Below, one piece after another: positions 48,711-57,691 of a DNA stretch of 64,000 nt. Every line of letters starts with the position of its first letter. Position 1 is the first letter of the stretch. A model generated the notes under the pieces. That model did no database searches. It saw only the letters and a list, made by a program, of their open reading frames with translations, and was not told the origin of the DNA. The DNA comes from Lentzea xinjiangensis (lineage in GTDB: Bacteria; Actinomycetota; Actinomycetes; Mycobacteriales; Pseudonocardiaceae). The stretch is taken from contig NZ_FOFR01000002.1 in NCBI RefSeq assembly GCF_900110955.1, forward strand, positions 682,001 through 746,000, in the 5' to 3' direction. A program made the translations under genes and the position numbers.

Positions 48711-51008
48711 GTGGTGGATCAGGGACGGCGGCTGCTGGACCGCGTGCTGGCGGGGGTGCCCGCCGGGGAGTCACCTCTCACACACGCACGCGATCTGCCG
48801 TTGCGGCAGGCTGATCACGTCGAATGGCCGTCGTGGGCCGCTCCGCCGGTGGTCGAGGCCTTCACGGGGACGGGCGTGCGCGAGCCGTGGCGGCACCAGG
48901 TGGAGGCGGCGTCGCTCGCGTGGTCCGGGCGGCACGTGGTGCTCGCGACGGGCACCGCGTCCGGCAAGTCGCTCGCCTACCAGCTGCCCGTGCTTTCCAC
49001 TCTTTTGGCGGACACGAAAGCCACGGCGCTGTACCTGTCACCGACCAAAGCCCTTGGCGCTGACCAGCTCCGGTCCCTCGGCGAGCTGGGGATCAAGGGA
49101 GTGCGCGCGTCGGCCTACGACGGCGACACCCCGATGGCCGAACGCGACTGGGTCAAGGCGCACGCGAACTGGGTCTTCACCAACCCGGACATGCTGCACC
49201 GCGGAATCCTGCCGCAGCACCCGAAATGGCTGCGGTTCTTCCGCCGGCTGAAGTACGTGGTGATCGACGAGTGCCATTCCTACCGCGGCGTTTTCGGGTC
49301 GCACGTGGCGTTGTTGATGCGCCGGCTGCGGCGGGTCGCGCGCAAATACGGCGCGGACCCGATCTTCGTTTTGGCATCGGCCACTGTGGCTGATCCTTCT
49401 TCTTCCGCGGAGCGTTTGCTCGGCGTTCCGGTTTCCGCCGTGGTGGACGACTTCTCCCCGCGCGCGTCGCGGACCGTCGCGCTGTGGGAGCCACCACTGA
49501 CCTCTCTGGAGGGTGAGAACGGCGCGCCCGTGCGGCGGTCGGCGGGTGCGGAGACCGCGCGGATCCTCGCCGACCTCGTCGTCGAGGGCGCGCGCTCGCT
49601 CGCCTTCGTGCGCTCCCGGCGGGGCGCGGAGCTGACCGCGCTGGGCGCCCAGCGCATCCTGTCCGAAGTGGACGGCGAGCTGCCGTCGCGCGTCGCCGCC
49701 TACCGGGGCGGGTTCCTGCCCGAGGAGCGGCGGGCGCTCGAGCAGGCGCTGTCCACCGGCGACCTGCTGGGCGTCGCCACCACGAACGCCCTGGAGCTCG
49801 GCGTCGACATCGCCGGGCTGGACGCCGTGGTGGTGGCCGGTTTCCCCGGCACGCTCGCATCGTTCTGGCAGCAGGCGGGCCGCGCCGGCCGGTCGGGCGA
49901 CAGCGCCCTGGTGGTCTTCGTCGCCCGCGACGACCCGTTGGACACCTACCTGGTGCACAACCCGGCCGCCGTGCTGGACCGGCCGGTCGAGGCGACGGTG
50001 CTGGACCCGCTGAACCCCTACGTGCTGGGACCGCAGCTCGCGTGCGCGGCGTCGGAGATGCCGTTGACGCCCGCGTGCCTGGACGACTTCGGCGGACCGG
50101 TGGCCGAGGCCGTGCTGGCCGAGCTGGTGGCGGAGAAACTGCTGCGCAAGCGGCCCGCCGGGTGGTACTGGGCGTCGCACGACCGGCCGCACTCCGGAGT
50201 GGACATCCGCGGCTCCGGCGGCGAGCAGGTGGCCGTCGTCGAGGCGGACTCCGGCCGGATGCTCGGCACGGTCGACCCCGGGTCGGCCTGCTGGCAGGTG
50301 CATCCCGGCGCCGTCTACCTGCACCAGGGCCGGGCGTACGTGGTCGACGAGCTCGACCTGGACAGCGGGCTCGCGATGGTGCACCGCGAAGACCCGGAGT
50401 GGACGACGCAGCCGCGCGACTGCGTGGACATCACGGTCGTGCGCGAGCTGGAACGCGCGGACTTCGGCGGCGTCTCCGTCTGCCTGGGCGAGGTGGAGGT
50501 GACGACGCAGGTCATCGGCTACCTGCGCCGGCTGCCGTCGGGCGTGGTGCTCGACCAGATCCCGCTGGACCTGCCCGAGCAGACCCTGCAGACGCGCGCC
50601 GTCTGGTACACCGTCGACGAGTCGCTGCTGTTCGACGCGGGCGTCGAGGCGAAGAGGATCCCCGGCGCGCTGCACGCCGCCGAGCACGCGGCGATCGGCC
50701 TGTTGCCGCTGTTCGCGACGTGCGACAGGTGGGACATCGGCGGCGTGTCGACAGCCGTGCACCCGGACACGGGAATGCCGACGGTCTTCGTGCACGACGG
50801 CCATCCCGGCGGCGCGGGCTTCGCCGACCGCGGCCACTCCGCGCTGCGGGCGTGGCTCTCGGCGACGAGGGCGGCGATCAGCGCGTGCGCGTGCCCGATG
50901 GGCTGCCCGTCGTGCGTGCAGTCGCCGAAGTGCGGAAACGGCAACGACCCGCTGGACAAGGCCGGTGCCGTGCTCGTGCTCGACGTGGTGCTCGGCAAAA
51001 TCACCTGA
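48711..51008 (+). CDS. DEAD/DEAH-box helicase with DUF1998 (Rv3649-like)
   Basis: 765 residues. Superfamily 2 motifs: Q-region REPWRHQVEAASLAW, Walker A ATGTASGKSLAY, Walker B DECH in VIDECHSYRGVFG, ASATV, and GRAGRSG of motif VI. The C-terminal DUF1998 domain has the four-cysteine cluster in SACACPMGCPSCVQSPKCGNG. Relatives (YprA/MrfA, with MrfB) act in DNA repair. GTG 48711 is probably leaderless; a GTG at 48693 is also open. It is divergent from hppA. Confidence 0.9.
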   Translation: MVDQGRRLLDRVLAGVPAGESPLTHARDLPLRQADHVEWPSWAAPPVVEAFTGTGVREPWRHQVEAASLAWSGRHVVLATGTASGKSLAYQLPVLSTLLADTKATALYLSPTKALGADQLRSLGELGIKGVRASAYDGDTPMAERDWVKAHANWVFTNPDMLHRGILPQHPKWLRFFRRLKYVVIDECHSYRGVFGSHVALLMRRLRRVARKYGADPIFVLASATVADPSSSAERLLGVPVSAVVDDFSPRASRTVALWEPPLTSLEGENGAPVRRSAGAETARILADLVVEGARSLAFVRSRRGAELTALGAQRILSEVDGELPSRVAAYRGGFLPEERRALEQALSTGDLLGVATTNALELGVDIAGLDAVVVAGFPGTLASFWQQAGRAGRSGDSALVVFVARDDPLDTYLVHNPAAVLDRPVEATVLDPLNPYVLGPQLACAASEMPLTPACLDDFGGPVAEAVLAELVAEKLLRKRPAGWYWASHDRPHSGVDIRGSGGEQVAVVEADSGRMLGTVDPGSACWQVHPGAVYLHQGRAYVVDELDLDSGLAMVHREDPEWTTQPRDCVDITVVRELERADFGGVSVCLGEVEVTTQVIGYLRRLPSGVVLDQIPLDLPEQTLQTRAVWYTVDESLLFDAGVEAKRIPGALHAAEHAAIGLLPLFATCDRWDIGGVSTAVHPDTGMPTVFVHDGHPGGAGFADRGHSALRAWLSATRAAISACACPMGCPSCVQSPKCGNGNDPLDKAGAVLVLDVVLGKIT

Positions 51009-51775
51009 CCGGGTCAGGGCTCTTGGCTACGGTGGCGCGGTGACCGCATGCAGCTCCAACGCCACCGATCGGACCCGTCGCGCCTGACGCGGCCGAGCCG
51101 AACGCCCTGCCGTGCCTTCGCGCGGCTGAGCTGAACGCCTGCCGTGCCCTCGCGCGGCTGAGCTGGACGCCTGCCGCGCCCTCGCGCGGCCGAGCCGGAC
51201 GCACCGCCGCGCCCTCGCACGGCTGAGCCGAACGCCCTGCCGTGTCTTCTCGCACGGCTGAGCCGGACGCCCCGCTGTGCCTTCGCGTGGCCGAGCCGGA
51301 CGCGCCGCCGTGTCTTCGCGTGGCCAAGCCGGACGCCTCACCTGGCGTTCGCGCGGCCGAGCCGGACGCACCGCCGTGCCCGCGCGGCCAAGCCGGACGC
51401 CCACCCGCACCCTCGTGCGGCCGAACCGAACGCACCGCCGTGTCTCGCGGCAGGCCGGACGCCTCCGCTGCGCCCTCGCACGGCCAAACCGAACGCACTG
51501 CCGTGCCCCTCGCACGTCCGAACCGAACACCCCACCGCGCCCATCGCGCGGCCAAACCGAACGCACTGCCGTGCCTCTCGCACGGCCAAACCGAACACCC
51601 CACCGCGCCCATCGCGCGGCCAAACCGAACGCCTCACCGCGCCCTCGCATGGCCGAGCCAGACGTCTCGTCGTGCCCCTCGCGCGGCCGGTCTGATCACC
51701 CAGTCGCCGACGCGGCGGTGGTGATCGCCCTGCCGCGCCCGTCCCCTTCCGGCCACGGGTTACTCAGGAGCTGCC
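51009..51775. other. Intergenic region dominated by a minisatellite
   Basis: 767 bases between the helicase and the nucleotidyltransferase gene. Long open frames on both strands are a by-product of the 33-base period, which is divisible by three. No start with a ribosome site was found for them. The last 80 bases (from about 51695) are non-repetitive and carry the CAGGAG ribosome site of the next gene. Confidence 0.7.
51100..51680. repeat. Minisatellite, about 33-bp period
   Basis: Successive copies of a unit built around gcgcggccgagccggacgc start near 51121, 51153, 51185, 51218, 51253, 51286, 51319 and 51352, giving steps of 32 to 35 bases. From about 51530 a longer higher-order unit appears (catcgcgcggccaaaccgaa at 51542 and 51610). 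About 17-19 diverged copies in total. No conserved spacer or dyad of a CRISPR type. Confidence 0.85.
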
Positions 51776-52549
51776 TTGTTCACGCCCTTTCCCGATCTGG
51801 ACGCACTGCTCGCCGACCTCGTCTCGTCGGTCCGCGACATCCTCGGGCCCACCTACGTGGGCGCGTACGTCCAGGGCTCGTTCGCCCTGGGCGCCGGTGA
51901 CCTCCACAGCGACTGCGACTTCATCGTCGCCTGCACCGAGCCGCCGTCCGGCGAGCGTGAAGCGGGACTGCGCGCGCTGCACGACGAGATCCCGTTGCGC
52001 CCGGGCCACTGGTCGACCGAGATCGAGGGCTCGTACGCCGACGTCGAGTCGTTGCGGTCGGTGGCCGGCCTCGGCGTTCCGTGGCTGTTCAACGACCACG
52101 GCCACCGCACGTTGATCTGGGACACCCACTGCAACAGCCCGCACACCCGCTGGATCCTGCGCCACCACGGCATCGTGCTGGACGGTCCGCCGATCACCTC
52201 GCTGGTCGACGAGGTGCCCGCCTCCGCGCTGCGCTCGACGATGCGCGCCGAGCTGCCACACGTGCTGGAAGGCATCCTGAGCTGGGCGCCGGTGGACGTC
52301 GCGTGGACTCAGCGCTACATCGTCTCGACGTACTGCCGCATGCTCTACACCATCCACACCGCGGAGGTGGAGTCGAAGCGCGGCGCCCTGCTGTGGGCGA
52401 GAAAAGTGCTCGATCAGCGGTGGCACCCGCTGATCGAGCAGGTCTTGCGGGACCGGGACCTCGGCTGGGACGCCGATGCGGTGCCGCGGCCCGGATCCAT
52501 GGAGGAGGCCTTCGCGTTCGCGTCCTACGCGGAGGGTCTCCGTCTCTAG
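51776..52549 (+). CDS. Aminoglycoside nucleotidyltransferase-like protein (AadA/ANT family)
   Basis: 257 residues. The polymerase-beta-type nucleotidyltransferase motif is GSFALGAGDLHSDCDFIV (Gly34-Ser35, Asp46-x-Asp48), followed by the helical DUF4111 domain (VDVAWTQRYIVSTYCRMLYTIHTAEVESKRGALLWA). It resembles streptomycin/spectinomycin adenylyltransferases, but chromosomal members often have no proven resistance role. TTG 51776 follows CAGGAG at 5 bases. Confidence 0.82.
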   Translation: MFTPFPDLDALLADLVSSVRDILGPTYVGAYVQGSFALGAGDLHSDCDFIVACTEPPSGEREAGLRALHDEIPLRPGHWSTEIEGSYADVESLRSVAGLGVPWLFNDHGHRTLIWDTHCNSPHTRWILRHHGIVLDGPPITSLVDEVPASALRSTMRAELPHVLEGILSWAPVDVAWTQRYIVSTYCRMLYTIHTAEVESKRGALLWARKVLDQRWHPLIEQVLRDRDLGWDADAVPRPGSMEEAFAFASYAEGLRL

Positions 52550-52576
52550 CTCTCCGAGCTTTCCGGAGTTTCGTGG

Positions 52577-52610
52577 GCGCGGCGGGGGCTCACGGGTACC
52601 CCCGCCGCGC
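52577..52610 (+). terminator. Terminator after the nucleotidyltransferase gene
   Basis: A 12-bp perfect GC stem (52577-52588 with 52599-52610, 10-base loop) lies 27 bases after the stop. Confidence 0.75.
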
Positions 52611-53008
52611 TCTCCACGTGCCGAACACCGTGTGCCCGCCTGCTACCGCATCGCGACCGGATCCCTTGGAACATCGGCGGAATCTGGTTCGTTCGTCTCG
52701 ACAGGACACGCGGGAGGCGACGGTGTCGACTGTCTTGCGAGACGAACTCCGGGGAGGAGCCGGCTTCGCCGACCGCGGCAGAGCGGGTGCGCTGCCACTA
52801 ACGTTCCTCGGTCCGGTCGTGGTGCGGGAGGCTGTCCTTCGGGGTGCGTGTTCGGCTTTCGGCCCGTTCCGCGCGACCCCCGACGTGCGGGGTGCGGGAG
52901 CCGATCAGCGGATCGGGCTGGTTGGAACGGCCGCGCAGGGCATCGCCTTCGGGGTTGTCGGGGAGAGTCCACGACGACACCCAGCGCGGCCGGGCTTTGA
53001 GTTGTGGG
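52611..53008. other. Region of uncertain content before the prim-pol-like gene
   Basis: 398 bases with no secure gene. A GTG at 52723 with a good GGGAGG site opens a 130-codon frame to 53115. It would overlap the convergent prim-pol-like gene by 107 bases, its codon third positions are not strongly GC, and no family is recognised. Treated as doubtful. Confidence 0.3.
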
Positions 53009-53629
53009 TCAGACGGTTTCGAGCTGGAAGCGGGCCGGGGCGTGCAGCGCCTCGACCAGCGCGTCCTGCACGACGTGCGCGTCCGGCAGGTTCCAGCCGC
53101 AGATCGACGGCTTGACCCGCCAGTGCACGACGCCGTGCGCCATCGGGGTGGGCGGCAGCGGGATGTACTCGCCCTTGGCGTAGAGGTGCACGTCCTGGTG
53201 GGAGGCCAGCTCGGCGCCGAGCTTGGAGCCGGACTTCACCAGGAACATCCACCGGCCGGACGGGGTGGCCGCGATCGGCACGGGAACGCCGATCGAGCGC
53301 AGCGCGACAGCGGCCCGGCGGCCGAGGTCGGTGCCGACCTCGATCGCGTCCACCACGTGACCGGTGGCGACGAGGAGGCTGTAGGAGCGACCCGCCCACC
53401 ACGTGGCGACCTGCTCGGAGTTGGTGCCGATGCGGTCCACCCAGTCGCGGTGCACGGGGATGGGGCCATGGAGCTCGAGCCCGCTGCGGCCCGCCCACTG
53501 GGTGACGCCCTGCTCCGAACCGGCCGGGTAGGTGCCGGGCAACACGGGCCAACCGCGGAACGCGAGGCTGACGGCCTCGGCACGCAGTTCGATGCGGAAG
53601 GCCCCGCGCCAGCTGTCCGACCAATCCAT
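53009..53629 (-). CDS. Prim-pol-like protein (bifunctional DNA primase/polymerase N-terminal family)
   Basis: 206 residues. The segment WRGAFRIELRAEAVSLAFRGWPVLPGTYP and YSLLVATGHVVDAIEVGTDLGRRAAVALRSIGVPVPIAATPSGRWMFLVKSG follow the pattern of small actinobacterial prim-pol-family proteins. No clear catalytic Asp-x-Asp/Glu motif is seen, so it may be inactive as a polymerase. ATG 53629 is preferred; ATG 53665 also opens. Confidence 0.6.
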   Translation of the reverse strand: MDWSDSWRGAFRIELRAEAVSLAFRGWPVLPGTYPAGSEQGVTQWAGRSGLELHGPIPVHRDWVDRIGTNSEQVATWWAGRSYSLLVATGHVVDAIEVGTDLGRRAAVALRSIGVPVPIAATPSGRWMFLVKSGSKLGAELASHQDVHLYAKGEYIPLPPTPMAHGVVHWRVKPSICGWNLPDAHVVQDALVEALHAPARFQLETV

Positions 53630-53825
53630 CTTGCTTCGCCCTCTTCCTAGGCTCTGACTCGACATCGACGTGGTGCCGGTGTTCGTAGGACACCGCGTCG
53701 GTGCCGCCACTACAACTAACGACACCGGCACCAGCCTCCGTAACCCCCGCTCGACAACTGGTAGCTACGGCACGGCGAACGTCCTCTGACAGAACGAGCC
53801 ACTGAACTCCCGGCGTTTGGTTCGA
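53630..53825. promoter_or_regulatory. Promoter region of the prim-pol-like gene with inverted repeat
   Basis: GGTGCCGGTGT (53672-53682) and ACACCGGCACC (53722-53732) are exact inverted copies 39 bases apart, flanking the likely promoter. The Tad locus ends at 53826. Confidence 0.4.
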
Positions 53826-54251
53826 TCACCGTTCAGCATGTCCCGACCCCGGTGTGAGTCCGCTCACCGCTGCGAGTCGACCGCTCGTCGCGCTCCAAAC
53901 GCTTCGATCTTCAGCCGGACCTGCCCTCGCACGAGCGCTCACCGGGCCGAACGGCGTAGCCGCCGAGACCTCCACGACCACCTCCCAGCCGCTCACCGCG
54001 CAGTGGTCGAGACGGGACCGGTTGGCCTCCGCCACGCGTTTCGCCTGCTCACAAGCACTTCCGCCGCCGTCGGTGAGACGAGCGGCGGCCGCCAGCGCCG
54101 CCAGATCGGCGGCACCGCTCACCCGATGCCGCGCGATCACCGCCGCGCCGACCTGTGCGCCGACGACCGTGACGGTGATCAGCAACAACACCGCCACCAC
54201 GCCGCTCAGCGCGGCCGAACCCCGCTCGCAGCCGGGCACTGCGCCGTTCAC
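53826..54251 (-). CDS. TadE-like pseudopilin-type protein (Rv3654c-like)
   Basis: 141 residues: short CERGSAALS segment then one helix (GVVAVLLLITVTVVGAQVGAAVIA) and an outer domain with two cysteines (SACEQAKRVAEANRSRLDHCAV). It lacks the Glu5 of pilin signals. GTG 54251 overlaps the stop of the TadE-like gene (GTGA). It ends the Tad operon. Confidence 0.8.
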   Translation of the reverse strand: MNGAVPGCERGSAALSGVVAVLLLITVTVVGAQVGAAVIARHRVSGAADLAALAAAARLTDGGGSACEQAKRVAEANRSRLDHCAVSGWEVVVEVSAATPFGPVSARARAGPAEDRSVWSATSGRLAAVSGLTPGSGHAER

Positions 54252-54577
54252 CGCGGTTCCAGCACGGCGAACGCCTCCGCGCCGAGCGGTACGCCCAGCG
54301 GTCCCCGTTTGGTCACGACGACTCTGACGGCATCCGCTTGACCGTGGACCACGACGCTCGCTCCGGGCGCGATCTGCCCGGCGGCCTCTTCACCGCGCTG
54401 CCGTTCACCGCGAGCCGTGAGCCGTGCTGCCTCTCTCGCCGCGTCGGTGCACCGCATCTGCTCGGTGACCGCCGTCAGCCCGGCCGCCGCCAGCCCCATG
54501 ACCACCAGCAGCGCACACACCGCGATGGCGGCCTCCACCGTGACCATGCCCGCGTCATCAGACCGACGCCAGCGCAC
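54248..54577 (-). CDS. TadE-family pseudopilin (Rv3655c-like)
   Basis: 109 residues. DDAGMVTVEAAIAVCALLVVMGLAAAGL shows a prepilin-type site: Gly followed by MVTVE with Glu at position +5 and a hydrophobic helix. GTG 54577 overlaps the flp gene by 20 bases. Minor pilin or assembly factor of the Tad system. Confidence 0.82.
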   Translation of the reverse strand: MRWRRSDDAGMVTVEAAIAVCALLVVMGLAAAGLTAVTEQMRCTDAAREAARLTARGERQRGEEAAGQIAPGASVVVHGQADAVRVVVTKRGPLGVPLGAEAFAVLEPR

Positions 54578-54719
54578 GCTGTATCAGCCCTTGCAACAGG
54601 TTCTGCACGAAGTCGCTGGTGAGCACCACGTACATCACTCCGGCCAGCGCGGCCGCCGCCAACGTGCCGATCGCGTACTCGACCGTGCTCATGCCGCTGT
54701 CGTCCTTCAGCAGTTCCAC
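54558..54719 (-). CDS. Flp-like pilin (DUF4244, Rv3656c-like)
   Basis: 53 residues, the probable major subunit of a Flp/Tad pilus. Leader VELLKDDSG, cleavage G|MSTVE with Glu+5, then AIGTLAAAALAGVMYVVLTSDFVQNLL, matching the Flp pattern. GTG 54719 follows CAGGAGAG. No prepilin peptidase lies in the window, so processing must come from elsewhere. Confidence 0.85.
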   Translation of the reverse strand: MELLKDDSGMSTVEYAIGTLAAAALAGVMYVVLTSDFVQNLLQGLIQRALASV

Positions 54720-54751
54720 GTCTCTCTCCTGTCTGGATCCGGCCTTCCGGC

Positions 54752-55279
54752 CTATCTGAGGATCTGGCCGGCCAGCCCCAGCACCACCGGCACGACGCCG
54801 AGGCACAGGAACGCCGGCAGGAAGCACAGGGCGAGCGGCGCCGCCACCGCGACCGCGGCCCTCTGCGCCTTGGCCTCGGCGTCGTCCACCGCCGCGGCCC
54901 TGGTCCGCCCGGCGAGCTCCGCGGCCTGCGCGGCGAGCGCGGACCCGGACCTCGCGGTCCGGCGCGCGGCCCTGGCGAGCTGCGCGGTGGCGGGCCGGTC
55001 GAGCGCGGCCGCCCACGCGGTGACCGGGTCGGCGCCGAGCCCGAGCAGGTCGGCGACCTGGTCCAGCTCGGTGATGGCGACCGCCCGGATCGCCGTGGGC
55101 ACCGGCAGCCCGGCCCTGAGGCAGGCGGCCAGCAGGTCCCAGGCCGCGGCCCGTTCGAACGGGCCGTCCGCCCTCGCCACCGGTCGCGGCGGATCGTGCA
55201 CCGCGGGCCTGAGCCGGTCGGCCGCTCGGGCTGGCAGCGGTGCGACGAGCACCGCGAGCGCGAGCAGGAGGAAGGTCAC
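54752..55279 (-). CDS. TadC-like membrane platform protein (Rv3657c-like)
   Basis: 175 residues, type II secretion F-domain: WDLLAACLRAGLPVPTAIRAVA, LARAARRTARSGSALAAQAAELA, and a C-terminal helix LALCFLPAFLCLGVVPVVLGLAG. GTG 55279 overlaps the TadB stop (GTGA). Shorter than proteobacterial TadC, as in other actinobacteria. Confidence 0.82.
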   Translation of the reverse strand: MTFLLLALAVLVAPLPARAADRLRPAVHDPPRPVARADGPFERAAAWDLLAACLRAGLPVPTAIRAVAITELDQVADLLGLGADPVTAWAAALDRPATAQLARAARRTARSGSALAAQAAELAGRTRAAAVDDAEAKAQRAAVAVAAPLALCFLPAFLCLGVVPVVLGLAGQILR

Positions 55280-56046
55280 GGCTCCACCTCCGTGATCCTC
55301 TTCGTCCACCACAGGCCGGCCGCCAGGAACGCCGCGCCGAGCACCAGCAGCACCTGCCCCGCGACGGTCTCCGTGAGCACGTGGAACGGCCCGGCACCGC
55401 TGAGCTCACCGAGCACGACCCCCAGCACCGGCAGCCCGGCCAGCACCGCCGCGCTCGCCCGCGGCCCGGCCATCCGCGCGTGCACCTGCCGTGCGAACGC
55501 CGCCCGCTGGTCGAGGTCGCGCCTCGTGGCGTCCAGGACATCGGCCAGCGCCACACCGTGCCTCGCCGACACGTGCCACGCCCTGGCCAGCTGGTCCACG
55601 GCGGTCTTCAGCCGCGGATCGCCGAGTTCGCGCAGCGTCCGCTCGACGTCGCCACCCGAACGCGCGCTGGCCGCGGCGGCTCTGAGCACGTCACCGGCCG
55701 GAGGCGGGGTGTCCAGGGCAGCGCTGTCGGCTGCCGCGGCCGGGTGGGCGCCCGCGCGCAGCTCGTCGACCACGCCGCCGATGCCGTCGCTGAGCGCCTC
55801 GGTCGCCGCCCTGGTGGCTTTGTCCCGCTTGCCGCGCCGGAGGATCCGCCAGCTCGTGACCGCGAGGACCGCTCCGGCGAACAGTCCGCCGACGCCCGCC
55901 ACCAGGTAGGTGACCGTCGCGGCGGCGAGCACCCAGAGGTGCGGTGGCACAACGGCTTCGCGCTTGCCCTTCGGTCTGAGCCGGCGGAGCGGCCTGAGCT
56001 GCGGCCAGGCCAGGAGCGCCGCCGCCAGCAGGAGGAGGCTCAGCAC
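55276..56046 (-). CDS. TadB-like membrane platform protein (Rv3658c-like)
   Basis: 256 residues. N-terminal helix LSLLLLAAALLAWP, a second and third helix (LWVLAAATVTYLVAGVGGLFAGAVLAV), then the F-domain GGVVDELRAGAHPAAAADSAAL...HVSARHGVALADVLDATRRDLDQR and two terminal helices. GTG 56046 lies 7 bases inside the end of tadA. Confidence 0.85.
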   Translation of the reverse strand: MLSLLLLAAALLAWPQLRPLRRLRPKGKREAVVPPHLWVLAAATVTYLVAGVGGLFAGAVLAVTSWRILRRGKRDKATRAATEALSDGIGGVVDELRAGAHPAAAADSAALDTPPPAGDVLRAAAASARSGGDVERTLRELGDPRLKTAVDQLARAWHVSARHGVALADVLDATRRDLDQRAAFARQVHARMAGPRASAAVLAGLPVLGVVLGELSGAGPFHVLTETVAGQVLLVLGAAFLAAGLWWTKRITEVEP

Positions 56047-57152
56047 AGCAGCTCCCTCTCGTGCCAGCCGTGCTCGCGTGTCCAAACAGGACGAACGGCG
56101 ATGCCGTTCCCGGTGCGCGTGAACGCCCCGATCTCGTTGAGGTGGCGGGTGTTGCCGTCCCGGCGCATGTGCAGCACCAGCCGCAACGCCGCCGCCACCT
56201 GGCTGTGCAGGGCCCGCACGCCGAGCCCGCCCAGCGCCCCGAGCGCTTCGAGCCGTGCGGGGACCTCGGCCGGCGAGTTGGCGTGCAGCGTGCCGGCACC
56301 GCCCTCGTGCCCGGTGTTGAGCGAGGTGAGGAGCTCCCGCACCTCCGCGCCCCGCACCTCCCCCACGACGATCCGGTCCGGCCTCATGCGCAGCGCCTCC
56401 CGCACCAGCTGCCGCACCGTGATCTCGCCGGCCCCCTCGACGTTCGCCGGCCGCGCCACCAGCCGCACGAACTGCGGGTGGCCGGGCCGCAGCTCGCCCG
56501 CGTCCTCCACGCACACGATGCGTTCCCCGGCAGGGACGCACCCCAGGAGCGCGGACAGCAGCGACGTCTTGCCCGACCCGGTACCGCCGATCACCAGGAA
56601 CGCGAGCCGCCGGCGGACGATCCCGCGGAGCACCTCGGCGATCTCCCCGTCGAACGTGCCGAGCCGCCGCAGCGCGTCGAGGTCGTGCGTGGCCGGCCGG
56701 AGGACCCGCAGCGACAGGCACGTGCGTTCCGCGATCGGCGGCAGCACCGCGTGCAGGCGCACCCCGCTCCCAGGCAGCCACCCGTCGACGCACGGACAGG
56801 CGTCGTCGAGACGTCTGCCCGCCGCGACCGCCAGTCGCTGGGCGAGGCGGCGGACCGCGTCCTCGTCGGGGAAGGTGACGGCGGTGCGGCGCAGGCCCGT
56901 GGCGCCGTCCACCCAGACCTGGTCCGGCGCGGTGACGAGGACGTCGGTGGTGCCGGGGTCGGCGAGCAGCGGGTCGAGGGGACCGGCGCCGAGGAACTCC
57001 TGCCGGAGGACTTGGAGGGCTTCCAAGACGTCCGAGTCGGCGAGGACGCCGCCTGCTTCGGAGCGGACCGCGTTGGCCACGACGGCCGGCGTCATCTCGA
57101 TGCCCGCACCGGCCAGGCGGTGGCGGACCCGGTCGATCAGGGTGGTGGTCAT
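56040..57152 (-). CDS. TadA/CpaF-type secretion ATPase (Rv3659c-like)
   Basis: Hexameric motor for pilus assembly. 370 residues: Walker A GGTGSGKTS (189-197), Asp box VCVEDAGELRPGHPQFVRLVAR, Walker B RPDRIVVGEVRGAEV and His box NTGHEGGAGTLHANS. ATG 57152 overlaps the stop of the repeat gene (ATGA), so its translation depends on that of the unusual upstream ORF. Confidence 0.92.
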   Translation of the reverse strand: MTTTLIDRVRHRLAGAGIEMTPAVVANAVRSEAGGVLADSDVLEALQVLRQEFLGAGPLDPLLADPGTTDVLVTAPDQVWVDGATGLRRTAVTFPDEDAVRRLAQRLAVAAGRRLDDACPCVDGWLPGSGVRLHAVLPPIAERTCLSLRVLRPATHDLDALRRLGTFDGEIAEVLRGIVRRRLAFLVIGGTGSGKTSLLSALLGCVPAGERIVCVEDAGELRPGHPQFVRLVARPANVEGAGEITVRQLVREALRMRPDRIVVGEVRGAEVRELLTSLNTGHEGGAGTLHANSPAEVPARLEALGALGGLGVRALHSQVAAALRLVLHMRRDGNTRHLNEIGAFTRTGNGIAVRPVWTREHGWHERELLC

Positions 57153-57691
57153 GTCACGGGCCTCCGGGTCGCGGACGCGGGTGGCGCGGGTGGCGGGGTT
57201 GACACGGGTGGCGGGGTTGACGCGGGTGGCGGGGTTGGCAGGGCTGACGCGGATGGCGAAGCTGAGGCGGTTGGTGGGGGTGGCGCACCTGACGCGATGG
57301 ACGCGCCTGGTGCGGTTGGCGCGGCTGACACGGTTGGCGCATGGGACACCGCGGAGGCGGCTGACGCGATTGGCGCACCTGACACCGCGGACGCGGTTGG
57401 TGCGGCCGACGCGGGTGGCGGGGCTGACGCGGCTGGCAAGGCTGACGCGGCTGGCAAGCCCGACACAGCTGACAAGCCCGACACGGCTGGCAAGCCCGAC
57501 ACGGCTGGCAAGCCCGACACGGCTGGCAAGCCCGACACGGCTGGCAAGCCCGACACGGCTGGCAAGCCCGACGCGGGTGGGAAGGCCGACACGGCTGGCA
57601 AGCCCGACACGGCTGGCAAGCCCGACGCGGGTGGGAAGGCCGACGCGGCTGGCGCGGTGCGGGTCGCCGGTCGGCCCGGAACGGCGGTCAT
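57149..57691 (-). CDS. Low-complexity Pro/Ala/Ser repeat protein coupled to TadA
   Basis: 180 residues made of near-identical SGLPAV and SAFPPA hexapeptides, then a Pro/Ala/Ser/Thr tail. No signal peptide, domain or charge; such sequence should be disordered. It is probably real: ATG 57691 has GGAGG at 7 bases, and its stop overlaps the tadA start (ATGA). The repeat core (about 57420-57640) consists of 18-bp units and is likely to vary in length. No function is known. Confidence 0.55.
   Translation of the reverse strand: MTAVPGRPATRTAPAASAFPPASGLPAVSGLPAVSAFPPASGLPAVSGLPAVSGLPAVSGLPAVSGLPAVSGLSAVSGLPAASALPAASAPPPASAAPTASAVSGAPIASAASAVSHAPTVSAAPTAPGASIASGAPPPPTASASPSASALPTPPPASTPPPVSTPPPAPPASATRRPVT
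57420..57640. repeat. 18-bp tandem repeat in the Tad locus
   Basis: About 12 copies of ggcaagcccgacacggct (plus strand), some varied, with a few ggtgggaaggccgac variants interspersed. The period is a multiple of three, so length changes keep the reading frame. Confidence 0.9.

Noticed and set aside
51001..51650. Open frames of about 200 codons on both strands of the minisatellite, considered as a repeat protein gene
   Set aside because: All frames stay open because the period is near 33; starts lack ribosome sites, and copies vary in length by 1-2 bases, which would shift frame repeatedly.
51100..51680. CRISPR array
   Set aside because: Units are contiguous and diverge throughout; there are no unique spacers between identical repeats and no cas genes.
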